Positions 34,374-46,689 are shown, counted from the stretch's first letter. The stretch: 64,000 nucleotides of DNA from Brachynemurus nebulosus (GCA_035578155.1 JAPWDM010000005.1:45906954-45970953), one strand, 5' to 3'. Made by a program: numbers and translations. The notes: generated from the letters alone by a model not told the origin.

Positions 34374-34772
34374 TTAAATTTCATTAACACCTTTCTCTTT
34401 CTTACCTGGTTTTTTACGTTTAACATATGCTCGAAAACCCCGTTTTCCATCCACTTCATACAGCACAGTGCGAATTTTCCCATCCGGATCTAGTAGACTA
34501 TAACCACCTTTGACAAAATCGCCAATCCGGTGTTCCCAGTGATCATTATACACACTATTCAGGGGATCTTCCACCGCATATCTGAAGTTGTAATTCACCT
34601 TCGAATCAAAAACAAGTGACAGAAATACTAGGTCTCTATTTAGAGATAATTTTGAAAAATAAAAAAAATGTTGGGGAAACCAAAAGTGCACACCCCGCGA
34701 ATTATTTTAGTATAAGTATGTGTAATGAGTGAGACATCGATAATTTTACGATTTTTGCGTAATAAACCACAT
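34374..34772 (-). CDS. Short divergent RR-2 cuticular protein
   Basis: The secure part is the exon reading VNYNFRYAVEDPLNSVYNDH from 34598. It continues WEHRIGDFVKGGYSLLDPDG, KIRTVLYEVDGKRGFRAYVK and a basic tail, stopping at 34374. This is an R&R domain of RR-2 type: aromatic YxFxYAVED, GDFVKGGYSL, PDG, RTVLYEVD and GFRAYV. The proposed model is exon 1 34772-34750 (MWFITQK and a split codon; donor GTAAAA) joined to exon 2 34635-34374 (acceptor AAATAG), giving 94 aa. The hydrophobic stretch LVFLSLVF would be a weak signal peptide. The phases match and the TATA-to-ATG distance (99 nt) equals that of the other RR-2 genes. The signal peptide is poor, however, so the true 5' exons could lie elsewhere, with the exon starting at 34598. 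It has almost no low-complexity flanks, unlike genes 1 and 2. Confidence 0.75.
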
Positions 34773-34863
34773 GAAGAATTGAGAGTATTATAAGTCCATT
34801 GTGATAACAAGAGTATATAGCAGAACAGTCGTTTTGATTCCACTTATTTTCATGTATTCTGTT

Positions 34864-34871
34864 TATTTATA
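34864..34871 (-). promoter_or_regulatory. TATA box of RR-2 gene 3
   Basis: TATAAATA on the minus strand, the same octamer as in gene 1, 99 nt before the proposed ATG. Its use depends on the 5' exon model of this gene being right. Confidence 0.45.
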
Positions 34872-34881
34872 GATATAACGT

Positions 34882-34953
34882 AAAAGCCCCTATACTCGAA
34901 CGCGATTCAATACTCGTACAGTTTTTGATATTTATCAGTTTCTTTCAGAAATA

Positions 34954-35031
<78 letters not shown>

Positions 35032-35076
35032 ATCAAAACTGTTCGACTATTGAATCGCATTCGAGTATAGGGAAAT
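34882..35076. mobile_element. Palindromic MITE A with (TA)n loop
   Basis: The left arm CCCCTATACTCGAACGCGAT (then TCAATACTCGTACAG) is mirrored at the right (CTGTTCGACTATTGAATCGC, then ATTCGAGTATAGGG). The loop contains (TA)n at 34959-35027. MITE B next to it has the same end plan. Confidence 0.85.
34959..35027. repeat. (TA)n microsatellite in a MITE loop
   Basis: About 69 bp of uninterrupted TA between the inverted arms of MITE A. Confidence 0.97.
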
Positions 35077-35088
35077 ATAATAATATGG

Positions 35089-35282
35089 TAATGTAAAAGC
35101 CCCCATTATGGAACGGTATCTAATACTGGAACAGTTTTGACATTTACATATTAATGAAGTTATTTCTGAAAGAAACGTCTGATAACAAAAATTATTATTA
35201 ATAGAATGATATGAATAAAATATGTAATTGTCAAAACTGTTCCAGTATTAGATACCGTTCCATAATGGGGGATTTTACGTTA
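35089..35282. mobile_element. Palindromic MITE B
   Basis: Begins TAATGTAAAAGCCCCCATTA (then TGGAACGGTATCTAATACTGG) and ends with the near-exact complement, finishing GGGGGATTTTACGTTA. The loop is ordinary AT sequence without a TA run. It shares the GTAAAAGCCCC...ACAGTTTTGA arm design with MITE A, with different internal bases. Confidence 0.9.
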
Positions 35283-35405
35283 AGACAAATTTAAATCATA
35301 TTTAATATTTTATAAAAGTGAAAAATGTGCTTATTTGGTAAAATAAGATTTCTTCTTTCCAAAAGGCTGCAATAGAAGTCTATTTTATTGATAAATTAAC
35401 CAAAA

Positions 35406-37073
35406 TAGGTAGCTATACACAGGCGGAATTTTTGATGAAATATCCGCCACTTACCGAAACAAATCGGTTACGAAGTCCGTTTATGTGTGGAAGAGCGTCG
35501 ATTTTGAATTAATTCTACCTATATCAAATTAGCACAGTTGAATTTGATTTGACGGTTCTGATCCAACTATGGACTGAACCGACCCGATTGCATATATGTC
35601 TAATAATTTTTATTTATTTTAATTTTAATAAATACATGCAATCGAATGAACTAACTCTAGTGTTACTTATAAAGCTCAATTATGTGTATGAAAATAAAAT
35701 AGCCAAGAATAAATACCTAAATAAAAATTTAAAAAATTGTGCCTGTGAACAAGTTGTAAGGTTTTTAAAAAAAACAATAGAATGGAAGAATGCACCATTA
35801 AATTTGTTAAGAACAAAATTAAAAATTGCAAAATAACTATAATTCAATAATTTTTTCCTTAATATGATGTTTTTGTTAAATTTTTATCACTTTACAAAAA
35901 TTTAATTTACTCGTAACAATATTAAAATATCCACTCGTCTTTTAAATTTTTTTTAAAAGTGACGGAAAACTAAACATTAACCCTAGAACCATACGTACTC
36001 GTCAAATTGACGACCAAACTTCTCTACCAGCTCCAGGACTACAACTTGCAGTTGCCTGCCTGTTCTGAAACTTCTGTTATCTAATTTATTTGTTATGATA
36101 ACACAGAAGACGTATCAGTTTTGTTTATACTTGCTATCGTTTTGTTTATATTAAAATAGTGTGCGTTAATTTGACGACGATGTATGATTAACGTCTTGTT
36201 TTTTTTTTTTTTAAGATTTTGTACTTTACATATAAAAGTTTCCCTAGTTTTTCTAAAATTTATTAAATATCATTGAACAATTAATTTATTCAATAATAAT
36301 GATAATGTGAAAGATGATTCCAGTTGTTTGACTTATAGAGATGACATAATACTGAAGTTTTAATATATTGAATCGAAAACCAAAGAATGCGTTTCAAGTG
36401 ACTTAATAAAAGATTAACAATTTATCTTGTGGAAAATATTTTAATTTTCATTATTTTTTTTGATCTTATTCAAATAATTACTAAGAAATTTAGAAAATTT
36501 ACAAATGTGCCTAATGAAGAAAGAACTACATATATCTACGAAAATATTTACGACCGAGAAATTTCACATTCTGTAAAGTCACACATGTCCACCGACTCAT
36601 AAAAGTTCATAAATTAATTATTTGAAAGACATCTCTTATGATACAATTGATGTATTTATTTTTTTTTTAAATTTTTATAATGAAAATATCCTTTGATAAA
36701 AAGATAAAAAAAGTTAATAAATATTTATATTGAAAAATTTTTCGAAATGCATTTTTTTTAAATATTTTGTTTGCTTTTGTAGTATTGTTATGTAAAAAAA
36801 ATGTTTTTTGCAAATAAACTAAAATTCTCCGTAAAAAGTCCATTCGTCAAATTGACGACGATGTATGATTAACGTTTCTCGTAGACCAACGTATGATTCT
36901 AGGGTTAATTAGCAGAACTGACCCGATCAAGAATTAGTTCCGTCAAATTTAAACGAATTTTTATTTTGTATTAATATTCTAAACTTACGGTATTCTAAAT
37001 TTAGGATCAGTTTTGTGGGACTCAGTCCGACAGATTAATTCCTTTAAAAAGTCTACCTGTTTATGACTACCTA
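35406..37073. mobile_element. MITE-like element split by a piggyBac-like insertion
   Basis: The left end TAGGTAGCTATACACAGGCG resembles the complement of the right end (TAGGTAGTCATAAACAGGTA). Inner boxes around 35549-35590 (TTTGACGGTTCTGATC...GACCCGAT) are mirrored around 36910-36955. The intervening 35977-36908 is a TTAA-bounded insertion. No transposase. Confidence 0.65.
35977..36908. mobile_element. piggyBac-like non-autonomous element, 932 bp
   Basis: It begins TTAACCCTAGAACCATACG and ends CGTATGATTCTAGGGTTAA. TTAACCCTAGAA is the canonical piggyBac terminus and TTAA its target duplication. A GTCAAATTGACGAC palindromic box lies near 36000 and 36847, and TTTGACGACGATGTATGAT occurs both near 36172 and 36852. 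No transposase. Confidence 0.88.
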
Positions 37074-40000
37074 ATTCAATAATTTTTATCGTTAAAACCC
37101 GTAGCGAGGCGTGCAAAAGACTTTTAACATACGCTACTGATATAAGCATGTATGTACCTAATTAAAAATAATAGTATATTAATTTTTTTTTAATTTTTTG
37201 ATCATTTGTGACCTCTCGATCCATCCAGTTTAAAATATTAACTTCTTAATTATTTTCAATATTACAAAATATTTTATTTATTTCAAATTAATTTTTTCTT
37301 TTTTATCCAGATGACATTTAAAATAAAAAAAGTTTTATAATTATTATTAAACTGTCATTAAAAGAAAAAGTAATGATTTGTGGCTTTATTTTGTCAAGTG
37401 ATTTTTGAAAAATAGCTATAACTGAATGACAAAACGATTCTAAATAGTTTTTAGTTGTTTCTGTAAATGCGTTGATATCAGTTATTAATGATTTAATTGT
37501 ATTATTTTGACAACTAAATAAAATCGATTAGTCAAGAAATTTGCGATAAAAATTAACATTCTTGTACTTTTTGAGACAGGAGAAAATACTAAATACATCA
37601 GTAGCGTAGTTTTAAAGAATTAAGCTACAGTAAAATTAAAGAAAAATTTCCTTTAAGAGATAACTTAAACTTTTAGCGCCTAAAAATTGTATACATTTAT
37701 TTTGAAGTTTTAACAAATAAAGCGGACAAATTCACAAATAAATATGTGTGAAAAAGCAATCATACGGTAGAAAAGTTTTATTTACAGACGAAAATCTACT
37801 GTACGCGAATGAAAACGGTGTACACTTACTCTCTCAATTAGGTTTGCAACGAATATTCGGCAATTATTCAATATTCGGCCTATTTGGCCGTACATTAAAC
37901 AATCAAAGGCTATTACTAAAAGGCTAATACCAAAAAAAATAAAAATTGGCACTTTAAAATATTATATGTAATAATAATTTTGAAAAGGGAAAACTAAGTA
38001 CCTAAAATGAAGTGGAATGTTATTATGGAAGGTTTCTTTTATAGAATATACAAAAAAAAAAATACACAATATCGAATCGTATTCGCCGAATATTTTGCTA
38101 TTCGCCAAGATATTGACTGAATATTCAGTATTCGATTAATAGCCGAATTTAACTGATGATCTGACCTGAAATTTTAAGCATGTGCCAAGGAATACAATAG
38201 TTTCAGTATAATCCACGATTTTATTCATATTACTATAGATATTTGTATAAAAATGATTAATAATAATGTATAAGTCCTTCAAGAAATTTAAAGAAAATTA
38301 ATAAATTAATTTTTTTTGTAACTATATTAATTTTTTTAGCTATTAAATATTTATACTCCTTCCGGAAATTCTTATAAGTAGTCTTTAGATTAATTACTGT
38401 AGTTTAACTCCTTAAGAAGAATATGAAAGAACCATGTCACCAAAAAACAAAATTAAGTGAATACAGTCGAATTTGAATACAATTATTGAATCATTATTAC
38501 CTCATTATTATCAAACTGTTGTGCAAACATCCTCGAATTAGGATTGTCTTGTATTCCACAAACTAGCGACAGCAAATACTGCAAGAAATTAAATGTATAT
38601 TTTAATTAAAAATAAATCAACAAATTTAGTTAAAAAAGTGAAATTTTGAAAAAAAGGCTTTTGTTTTTATATAACAAAAACATTTTTTTTTTTTTGGGCG
38701 TGTGAATTTGGTTAATTTATTAATTGAAGAAAGTTGACTTTTATTAATAGACAAAGATTAATGATCTATGATTGAGAGACACTTATGGATTTATGTAATA
38801 AATGAACAAGATTTTTCTCTTTGAAAAAAATCTTATTAAGCCTAATCTAATGACAGTTTTGTTTAATGTATCTTTAGCAAAACCTCTCTATATGAGTTAT
38901 AAATTTTTTTTTTAAAAAAAAAAAAAAGATAATCGGTTAGTCTTCGTTAAATCGTGTTTGACGAACTATTCACGATTTTATATCACAATCGGTTGATCTA
39001 TATTCGTGACACTGCACTTCTGTTTCTTTGTGGTGTCAACGACAGCAGCTGAGTTAAGCAGAACTGCTGCACTCGGTATGATAAAAATTGCATAAGTCTT
39101 GTCTTTTTTCTACTAAACAAAAATCTTAATACTCATATAAATTTGACTTTTTTTGAAAAATGGTATATCTAGTGTCTTTTTTGTTTAGGTAATGTAATAA
39201 TATTTATGTGAAAATAAATTCTGGTTTGAAATATGATTTGATATATTTGGTATGATATATTGTGCAGATATATCTTCTTTTGCGAGATAAGATAAAATTT
39301 TGAAATAATTTCTGAAAAAAAGTGTTTTGTTTCCAACATAAGACTCACGATTTTATTTTATTCACTTGTTTTCGTAAACTTTTAGGTAAACCTTTATTAA
39401 AAAATGTTCTTACTGCGTACCTAGGGTTCCATACAATATAGAAAATAAACATTGTTGATGGCGTATGTTAAATAGAATAGCAATTAGCATTGTTTGGTAC
39501 AATTGCTACCCGTATATCAGTAAGGTTATACTGAGATATACGGTAATATTACCGTATTGCAATAATTTGTACAATAATCTATCAATATGCTCAAGTCTAT
39601 TTGGTCTAACAATAAGTCAACAAATTCAGAAAGTTGAAAGGGGAAAAAAATAAACAAATGTTTATAAATATTTTTTTCGAAAATTATAAATATCAAAAAG
39701 TTTGTTTTCGTTTTTTCTGTAATACCTATGTAAAGAAACTTTATTTGTCTGAATTATTTCAAATTTTTCAGTTTGTAAACTTTGGAAACGCGGAGGTGGA
39801 GGATCTGGTAGTTTTTCGCAGTGTTTGAGCTTAACTCAAAAATCAATTCAATTTAAAATCAAAGATATCTTACTTGAATTTGTTATCGTATTTTTATTTT
39901 TAAATTTCAACTCAGATTTGAGAAGTGTGACAAACCATCATGCCCGTCTATTCGTCTGTTCGTCTGTCTATCATTCCCACCATAATTCCTACATCTTTTG

Positions 40001-41340
40001 GACTATGAGCATGAAATTTTGTATGTACAGCTGTGGTTTTCTGTTAGCATATAGTAATATAGAAATTTTTGAGAAAAAAATGTTTATGAAAAGTGGGGAT
40101 AAAAGTTTGAGTTTAGAAATATTGAACTTCAAAGTGACAAATAGTTTGTCCCTTCCTTCATAAATTTTAAATTGTTGATACTGGCACTTCTTAAAAACAC
40201 TCAATTAAAATTATTTTGGCTATGTAATGTCGGAAACTTTCGAAGATATAAGCAAGCAAATTTTTAAAAATTCAAAAAATAATTTACAATAAAGAAAATG
40301 GTCGTCAACAAATCAAATTTTATATCGAGGTATGTATTAGTTTTATAAACATTCTTTAAAAATTTAAGTTCAAGGGGAATGCTGAACTCCAGAAATAATT
40401 CCACGCATCGTATCGTGTGGGATATCGTCACAAGAATCTTTGAAAAAACGGGGCTTTTAAAAGATTCTAACCACTTTCCATTTTTAAGTAGTATTTGCGA
40501 AATATTGTATGTACTTCAAAATTTATGTTTTCCCTACTGTAAGAGATAGCTGGATGAGTTAAACTAATACTCTTGTCGAATATTAAGAAACTCTGACTTA
40601 ATGCGTGTCCGAGACTGATTTAACGAATTTTATTTTAAATATGAAACCTGATGTTTTAAAAATGCAATGCTTATTACAAAATTAATGCTTTATTTTAAAT
40701 TTTGTATTTCTATAGCAATTAAAGTGCTTGTTTAATTAATTCTTATGATAGTGTTTATTGATTGTATATTGGCAAACACTTCCAAGTCAGCTACTTACTG
40801 AGGATGAAGATGAGTCAAGTGTATGTGTTCGACAAGTTGTTTTACAAATGTGTGAATTTATTACCTTTCAGAACAAACCTGTATTTCTATTATCAATTAA
40901 TTAAATACCAATAATCGATTAGGTACCACTTATTAATCAATAAATTTGCATAGCATTAATAAATACTAATATTTTCTTTAAAAATTACCTCCTTAAAATT
41001 TACGTGCAGTACAAAAATATTAATTATGAAATTTTTTAGCACGTTCTTGACCTGCTGGGATCAAATACATCTGTGTATGATCTAAATTTTATATCCTCTT
41101 GTCGTAAAAGAAACAATTTGTTAAACAATTAAACAATATTACACAAAGATTAAGTGTTAAGATTTACTTTTTCACACTATTTTTAATTGGTAGGTATTAC
41201 TTAAGTAAAGTAATTGAATAAATGAGATTTGTCACGAATTTTAGTAATTTTGAACGCTGTTGATTTATGTCGTAATACCCTTTCGAATGGTTTGCTCGAG
41301 ATGAAACCGACTTTTCTAACTTTAATGCTATATTACTGAT
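37074..41340. other. AT-rich region with degraded repeats, no supported gene
   Basis: A segment at about 37840-38155 has mirrored CGAATATTCGGC/GCCGAAT boxes and may be a worn hAT MITE. Open frames at 39465-40163 are low-complexity; around 39940-40060 a CGTCTGTTCGTCTGTCTATC string and following text read like old repeat. Near 40380-40500 a fragment resembles the dispersed repeat at 41364. No signal peptide or conserved domain is seen. Confidence 0.45.
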
Positions 41341-41363
41341 AAATCAATTGCTTATAAAAAAAA

Positions 41364-41500
41364 ATCGTCAAGTACGCGTTGGACACCCATTAAGTTAGGG
41401 TTCCTCAGTAGTTTTTGACAATTTTTAAATGGAAATGGGGAAAAGAACCTCATCATCATTTTAAGAGCCTTTTCCAACGACTTTACACACGATACAGTGT
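41364..41500. repeat. Fragment of a dispersed unnamed repeat
   Basis: GTCAAGTACGCGTTGGACAC...AGTTAGGGTTCCTCAGTAG...GTTTTTGACAATTTT resembles worn copies near 8716, 11140 and 47020. No ends or coding are identified. Confidence 0.4.
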
Positions 41501-41959
41501 GAGAAAAAATTTTCACATAGGAAAACGTCCTTTTCAATACAGAAAACACCAAAAAATTAGTCTTGGGTAATTAATTAATAAATTTATATATCTAATAGGA
41601 ACTTGCCGAATGAGAAGAAAAGTAAATAATTTTTGAAATATTCAGCTAAAATATTTCATATGTTGTGTAGGTACATTGTAATTTTCTGTGGAAAGCGAGT
41701 ATCTAATTCTGCATAAAACATCTATGAAATTGCTAATATTTAATTTGTCATAATGACTTAATTGAGTTTAATTGGGTTTTAAGTAGGATATCTATAAAAT
41801 TTGTCTAAATTAAGAATATTCGTGTCCAAAAATTCAGTAATATTTTAGAAACTGACAAATTTAAATTCAAATATTGATTTAATCATTGAAAATGAACAAA
41901 AATAACTAAATTAAATATAAATGTAATTTAGAAAACTAATAATTGTCATATATGATACC

Positions 41960-42890
41960 TAGGGCTTGGAATACCGGTGTCTTTTTATAGGTAATATCGG
42001 TGTCTAAATTTTAAATACCGGAATTCCGGTATTTCGGTATTTTTTCGGTATTGAATGAAAATGGTATAGAAAAAAAGAAAAATATTAAAAAAACATACAT
42101 GAAAATCGTTTTTGTATAAGTAGTAATATGTTTTACTGAAAATGATTGATAACAGTAATAATAACAAACTCCATCACTTTTAGATTTTAAAAATCTAACT
42201 AAAACTAAATAAATACAAAATATAAAGTAGTAAATCAAAGTAAACGGAATAACAATAAAAAATAATAAAATATAAATTTTCTTCAATTCTACTGCACATT
42301 TAATTTAAAGAGATAACACACGAATTACAAAGGCGAAAAATAACAGCTTAAATAGCCCAAAAACGTGGTGGCAATTCTAAAATAATTTTTAAAAAAATAC
42401 ATGGACATCAGTTTTTAAATTTCACCCTTTTATTTACACAGAGCAAGGAATTCTTCGCCATTAGAATTAACAATAGTATTCAACAATAGTAAAATATTTT
42501 ACCCAAACATAGGAAATTTCGTATTTTTTTCGACAGAAAAAATACTTAAAAAATATGTATTCCAGAATGGTAAAAACTATGTATAAAACATATGAATGAA
42601 TATTGGTCAACTGGACATCTGAAAAACATTAAACAAAATTGAAGATATTGTAATAATGTATGATCCATGCTTATACTTCTATATACAAAATACTCTATAA
42701 CCATTCAATATCAATAGTATATCTAACGTAAAAATATTTAAAATATGTGATTATATAAAGTATCTGATTCTGTTAATGCCGAAACCGAAATAGCGGTATT
42801 TGAAATTTTGATATCGGTTTTATAAAACGTATAAAAATATCCGGTATTCCGGTTTTTCGGTAGTGCCGAAATACCGGTATCCATGCTCTA
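41960..42890. mobile_element. hAT-type non-autonomous element, 931 bp, rich in CCGGTATT
   Basis: The left TAGGGCTTGGAATACCGG matches the inverted right end (CCGGTATCCATGCTCTA). Flanks ATGATACC (41952-41959) and GTGATACC (42891-42898) form a 7-of-8 target duplication. Both subterminal zones are packed with CCGGTATT boxes. The interior is AT-rich with no transposase. Confidence 0.85.
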
Positions 42891-42944
42891 GTGATACCAT
42901 ATGTAACCGATCCGTACAAAATTGTCCGTGATTTCACCCAGTCG

Positions 42945-42972
42945 TGACTGAAAAAAGGTTGAGAAACGCTAC
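42945..42972. mobile_element. Single hAT-like end
   Basis: AAAAGGTTGAGAAACGCTA matches a hAT right end. No left partner is found nearby. Confidence 0.35.
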
Positions 42973-43360
42973 TTTAAACGGTACGACAACACAATGAAAA
43001 AGATAAAATAATTCATGTACGTATTGTTGGAATGAATGGTCTATAGATAGATACTGAAACGGAAGACCTTGATTTAAATAATTATCAAGTGAAAATTAAT
43101 ATCAAAAAAAAAACTTTTAAAAATCCACACAGGTATTGGAAATGTCAAATGCCCCGATCACGTCTTCCACCCGGAGACCGGAGGATTGTTTTAATTCTTC
43201 ACTTCAGTTTGTTCAAGTAAATGGTAACAAGGCCGTTTGCTGACTCGCGGTCTCTCGGTCGACCATAACATGAAGATGGTATTATTATGACAAATTTTTG
43301 CGCCATGCTTATGAACCAGTTACCAATCCCATCATCATGAATGTATACTAAAGATAGTTT

Positions 43361-43480
43361 TAGCGAATTTCCAGAATGGAATTCAGCTATTACAGCCACT
43401 GTCATGACGCGACTTGAACCCGGGACCATGGCAGAAATTTGTTTTGAGGTCCCTAGAAACCGAAAATAATATTCACCAAA

Positions 43481-43544
<64 letters not shown>

Positions 43545-43869
43545 CCGCACGATAACTCTCGAACGAAATGTCCTAGGTTTACGAAATTTGGTGAAAATGT
43601 TGGAAGTCCCAAACCGTTGGACAAGTTCGTTAGCCAGACACGTCGGATGCCAGGAACATGGTGTTTGTTCTTGCAAAAAATTAGTTTTTTGCCAAAATTT
43701 CCACTTATTTAAAAATTTTTGCGAAATTTTTTTACATCATTTAAACGACGAAAAAAAATTACATAAAAAAGGTCTTTAAACTATTATTCTATGTCAACTA
43801 GTTTCCGAGAAAATTTAATTTTTATAAAAGGGCATTCGCTATGTTATGCAGGATGCTGCGACAGGGGTA
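43361..43869 (+). mobile_element. TAGCGAATTTCC...GACAGGGGTA repeat, full copy with (TA)n
   Basis: It starts TAGCGAATTTCC and ends GGCATTCGCTATGTTATGC, then AGGATGCTGCGACAGGGGTA. The 12-bp start is thus repeated, inverted, about 25 bp inside the right end: an asymmetric terminal/subterminal pair. GCAGGATGCTGC near the end can form a small hairpin. (TA)n at 43484-43540 sits in the middle. No coding. Confidence 0.8.
43484..43540. repeat. (TA)n microsatellite inside a repeat copy
   Basis: 57 bp of TA, at the same internal position as in the copy at 62800. Confidence 0.97.
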
Positions 43870-44039
43870 TACCTATATGCATAATTATATGAAAGAATGT
43901 GTTTGTGGTACAGGAAGATAGATTGTATATAAGTCATATACGTCATACATATGTATATGTTTGGATGTTACTTATATGCCGTTTTTTAGGGTTCCGAAGA
44001 AAGTTCTATTTTTTAGAGCTCCGAAATAAATCTCCCGAG

Positions 44040-44365
44040 ACTATAATAGAAATTTGTTTTAGGGTCCCTAGAAACCAAAAATAATATTCACTAAAATTTA
44101 TGTATTAAATTTATATTTAGTCCCACACCGTTGGACAAATTCGTTAGCCAGCCATGTCGGATGCCTAGAACATGGTTTTTTTGACCATTTTTCGTGAAAA
44201 AAATTAGTTTTTTGCCAAAATTTTCTAAAGTTAAAAATTTTTTGACATTTATTTACACCATTAGAAAGAGGAGGAAAAATCACTTAAAAGGGTGAAAAAT
44301 CACAGAAAAACGGATTTTTATAAACGGAAATTCGCTATGTTATGCAGGATGCTGCGACAGGGGTA
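44040..44365 (+). mobile_element. 5'-truncated copy of the GCGACAGGGGTA repeat
   Basis: Begins within the GGTCCCTAGAAACC box and ends CTGCGACAGGGGTA, aligning to 43450-43869 but with no TA run, only a short ATGTATTAAATTTATA. It lies about 170 bp after the full copy. Confidence 0.8.
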
Positions 44366-44578
44366 TTTTTTGTTCGAAAGACTGTGCAAGTTGTAATTCC
44401 CAACAATTAGTTAATTAAATAATCAATAACAAAGAAAGTGAAAATATAAATTTTTTAATTATTTTATTACAAGATTATAACTACTTGTTCTAGATTATTT
44501 TTACCATCTTTGTATCTAGTACATCTATTACATCTTTTTTAAGTACACATTATCGTAAAAATTCCATTATTACTTATA

Positions 44579-45128
44579 CACACACCAGCAGAATTAGCGG
44601 AACATACAAAAAATCCGTAAAAATCAAACAAACCATTTAATTTCAAGAAAATATTAATTTTATTTAATTATTCACTTTAAAATTACATGTTCACAAGTCG
44701 ACATACCTTTACTTTCGGTAGCAAAATAAACAAATTTTTGGAATCTTATGTTGTCTAAGAATAATTTAAGTTAAAGATTATTTAACAAATAGAAAATGAA
44801 ACACAGCGTTTTAATCCCGCCTGGTTTCTCCCGTGCTCTTATCAAAGCTTCCATTCGTTTTTTTATACTCAGCATGATGTTATCTATAGTTTCCTGGGAC
44901 AGTCTTTGCCATTCTTCAATTATGGCAGTTTGAAGCTCGACCACATTGAGAAAAAACGGCATTTGAATTCGAAAGTGGCATCAATAATAAATAAAAACAA
45001 TTCTATGGAAAGTCAACTGATTCGTTACTTCAATATTATTTTAAGTAAAAATGAAAAAAACCGCAAACTTTGTTTAAAAAATAGGTTTTTATATATTTTT
45101 TATGTTCCGCTAATTATGCCGGTGTGTG
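44579..45128. mobile_element. Tc1-like deletion derivative, 550 bp, TA-flanked
   Basis: The left CACACACCAGCAGAATTAGC (then GGAACATA) and right TATGTTCCGCTAATTATGCC (then GGTGTGTG) are inverted and abut TA dinucleotides. Inside is a minus-strand remnant of the transposase C-terminus, so this derives from a Tc1-type element by internal deletion. Confidence 0.88.
44771..44962 (-). pseudogene. Tc1 transposase C-terminal remnant
   Basis: The 63-codon frame reads ELQTAIIEEWQRLSQETIDN, then IMLSIKKRMEALIRAREKPGG. This matches the end of Tc1-family transposases, where an EEW-x-I/L-x-E helix is followed by a S-x-x-x-R-x-x-A-x-I/L-x-x-x-GG motif. The catalytic DDE/D region and the DNA-binding domain are missing, so it is not functional. 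Confidence 0.75.
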
Positions 45129-45130
45129 TA

Positions 45131-46571
45131 TATTCTTTATTATTATAGATACTTAAATCGCAAGCAATTATTACAGCTATTTTGTTATAATATATAACCT
45201 AATAAAATACTTCTATTATGTAAAAAAAATGCTAAAATAAAAAACAGATCCATCTTACTTCTTAACATACACTGACTGATATTAAGTAATCATTTTAATT
45301 CGCAAGTAGGGCATAGTGGGGAAAGTATGAAATTATTAAAATCGATTTGAATCTATACTGAATGAAGTTTATTGTTCCAAAAATAAAAGATAACCATGAA
45401 AGTTTTAAAGAAGAGTTCTCATCTAGCGACCTAAAAATACGTTTCGAAGGGGAAAATATGAAGGAGAATTTGAAGGAGTTATTTTATTTTGTAATATACA
45501 ATACATACATTTGTAATGAAACTGAATTTTTTATCTTTTACACCCAAACCTAAATTGTTTCAATCTTAAATCTGCCAGTAATAGCGACAGAGCAATGATC
45601 CAAGAGTAATAACACTCAAGAAATGGACCCAAGTCGAATGAACAAAGCTTTTCCTTAAAGTATATATCCTCATTACAATCAATAAATTAATCAAATACAT
45701 TGCAGGTAAATTTTGACATAAGATTAATATTTCGTAACGAAATTCGGAAGGCATTATATGAATTGTGTAATCCTTATCCTAGCATGTAAGAACTCACTCA
45801 ATTTGAGACCACGCACATTTATAGTGTTCTTAGATTTGAGTGTAATTTAGGTATACAAATAAAAAAAAATTAGGCACTACTAAGTCTACACGGACTTAGT
45901 GAGCTACTTTGTAAAATATTTTAATCAATGGTGGGAGAGCGGGGGAGAATATTTTACTGACAACATTTTAAGCAACTAAATTCCATTAAATTTTTATTTC
46001 TATTCTAAAAAAGCATAATTACGAACATACTAATTTTAATTCAAGTTCCCCCTATATGTATCAAGAACTTTTTTTTTAATAAACGTCGACTTCAATGCGG
46101 TTTAGATTAATAAAATAAACAAAATAACAAAAGAACTAGATATATTTTTTAATCTAATAATTTAAATTATAGTTCAGAAAATAAGAATAAAAAAAATAAT
46201 CAGACGAAATTATGTAAGAATGTAAGAAATGCATCTTTCAATCTGACGTTACAATCTTTCTTAGCTAAAAGTAAGTTAATTGGAATTAAAATAAAAAGTA
46301 TAGTAAAACAATTTTTATTGAAAAAGTAATCGCATACTGTGTAGTAAGTAATTGCCTTGAAAATACAATATTGAATGTATTGAGAGTACTTTGACTCAAA
46401 TGATAAGTACACTTGTTTAAGTCGCATGTCAAACTCGATCAGACAACTTGTCAATACGCATATTAATATTTATATAATGTCAGTTTGAATTATAGCTGAA
46501 CGAATAATTGAAATGTGACGTGCTGTTTAAAGATAAGAATCTTACTTTATTTCATTCATTTATTAATTTTA

Positions 46572-46573
<2 letters not shown>
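45131..46573. other. AT-rich spacer
   Basis: No gene is recognised. A 63-codon plus-strand frame at 45362-45553 (Lys/Glu-rich start) shows no family or splice context. No bounded element. Confidence 0.45.

Positions 46574-46642
<69 letters not shown>
46574..46642. repeat. (TA)n microsatellite
   Basis: About 69 bp of TA. I cannot assign it to a bounded element. Confidence 0.97.
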
Positions 46643-46644
<2 letters not shown>

Positions 46645-46689
46645 CTTAATTTTTATTCATCACAACTAAGTATATATGGCTTGAAAGCA

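Noticed and set aside
34640..34843. 67-aa minus frame starting with ESKRLFCYILLL as exon 2 of RR-2 gene 3
   Set aside because: It looks like a signal peptide, but needs a weak GTGTGC donor and an upstream exon that overlaps the TATA region. The shorter first exon at 34772-34750 fits promoter spacing better. The question stays open.
35400..35560. Minus-strand exon with a GTAAGT donor near 35450
   Set aside because: The segment is the inverted end of the element at 35406-37073, so the donor-like site is part of a repeat.
39825..40163. 112-aa frame with a hydrophobic start
   Set aside because: Lies in worn repeat sequence with CGTCTGTT-type strings, with no TATA box, splice context or domain.
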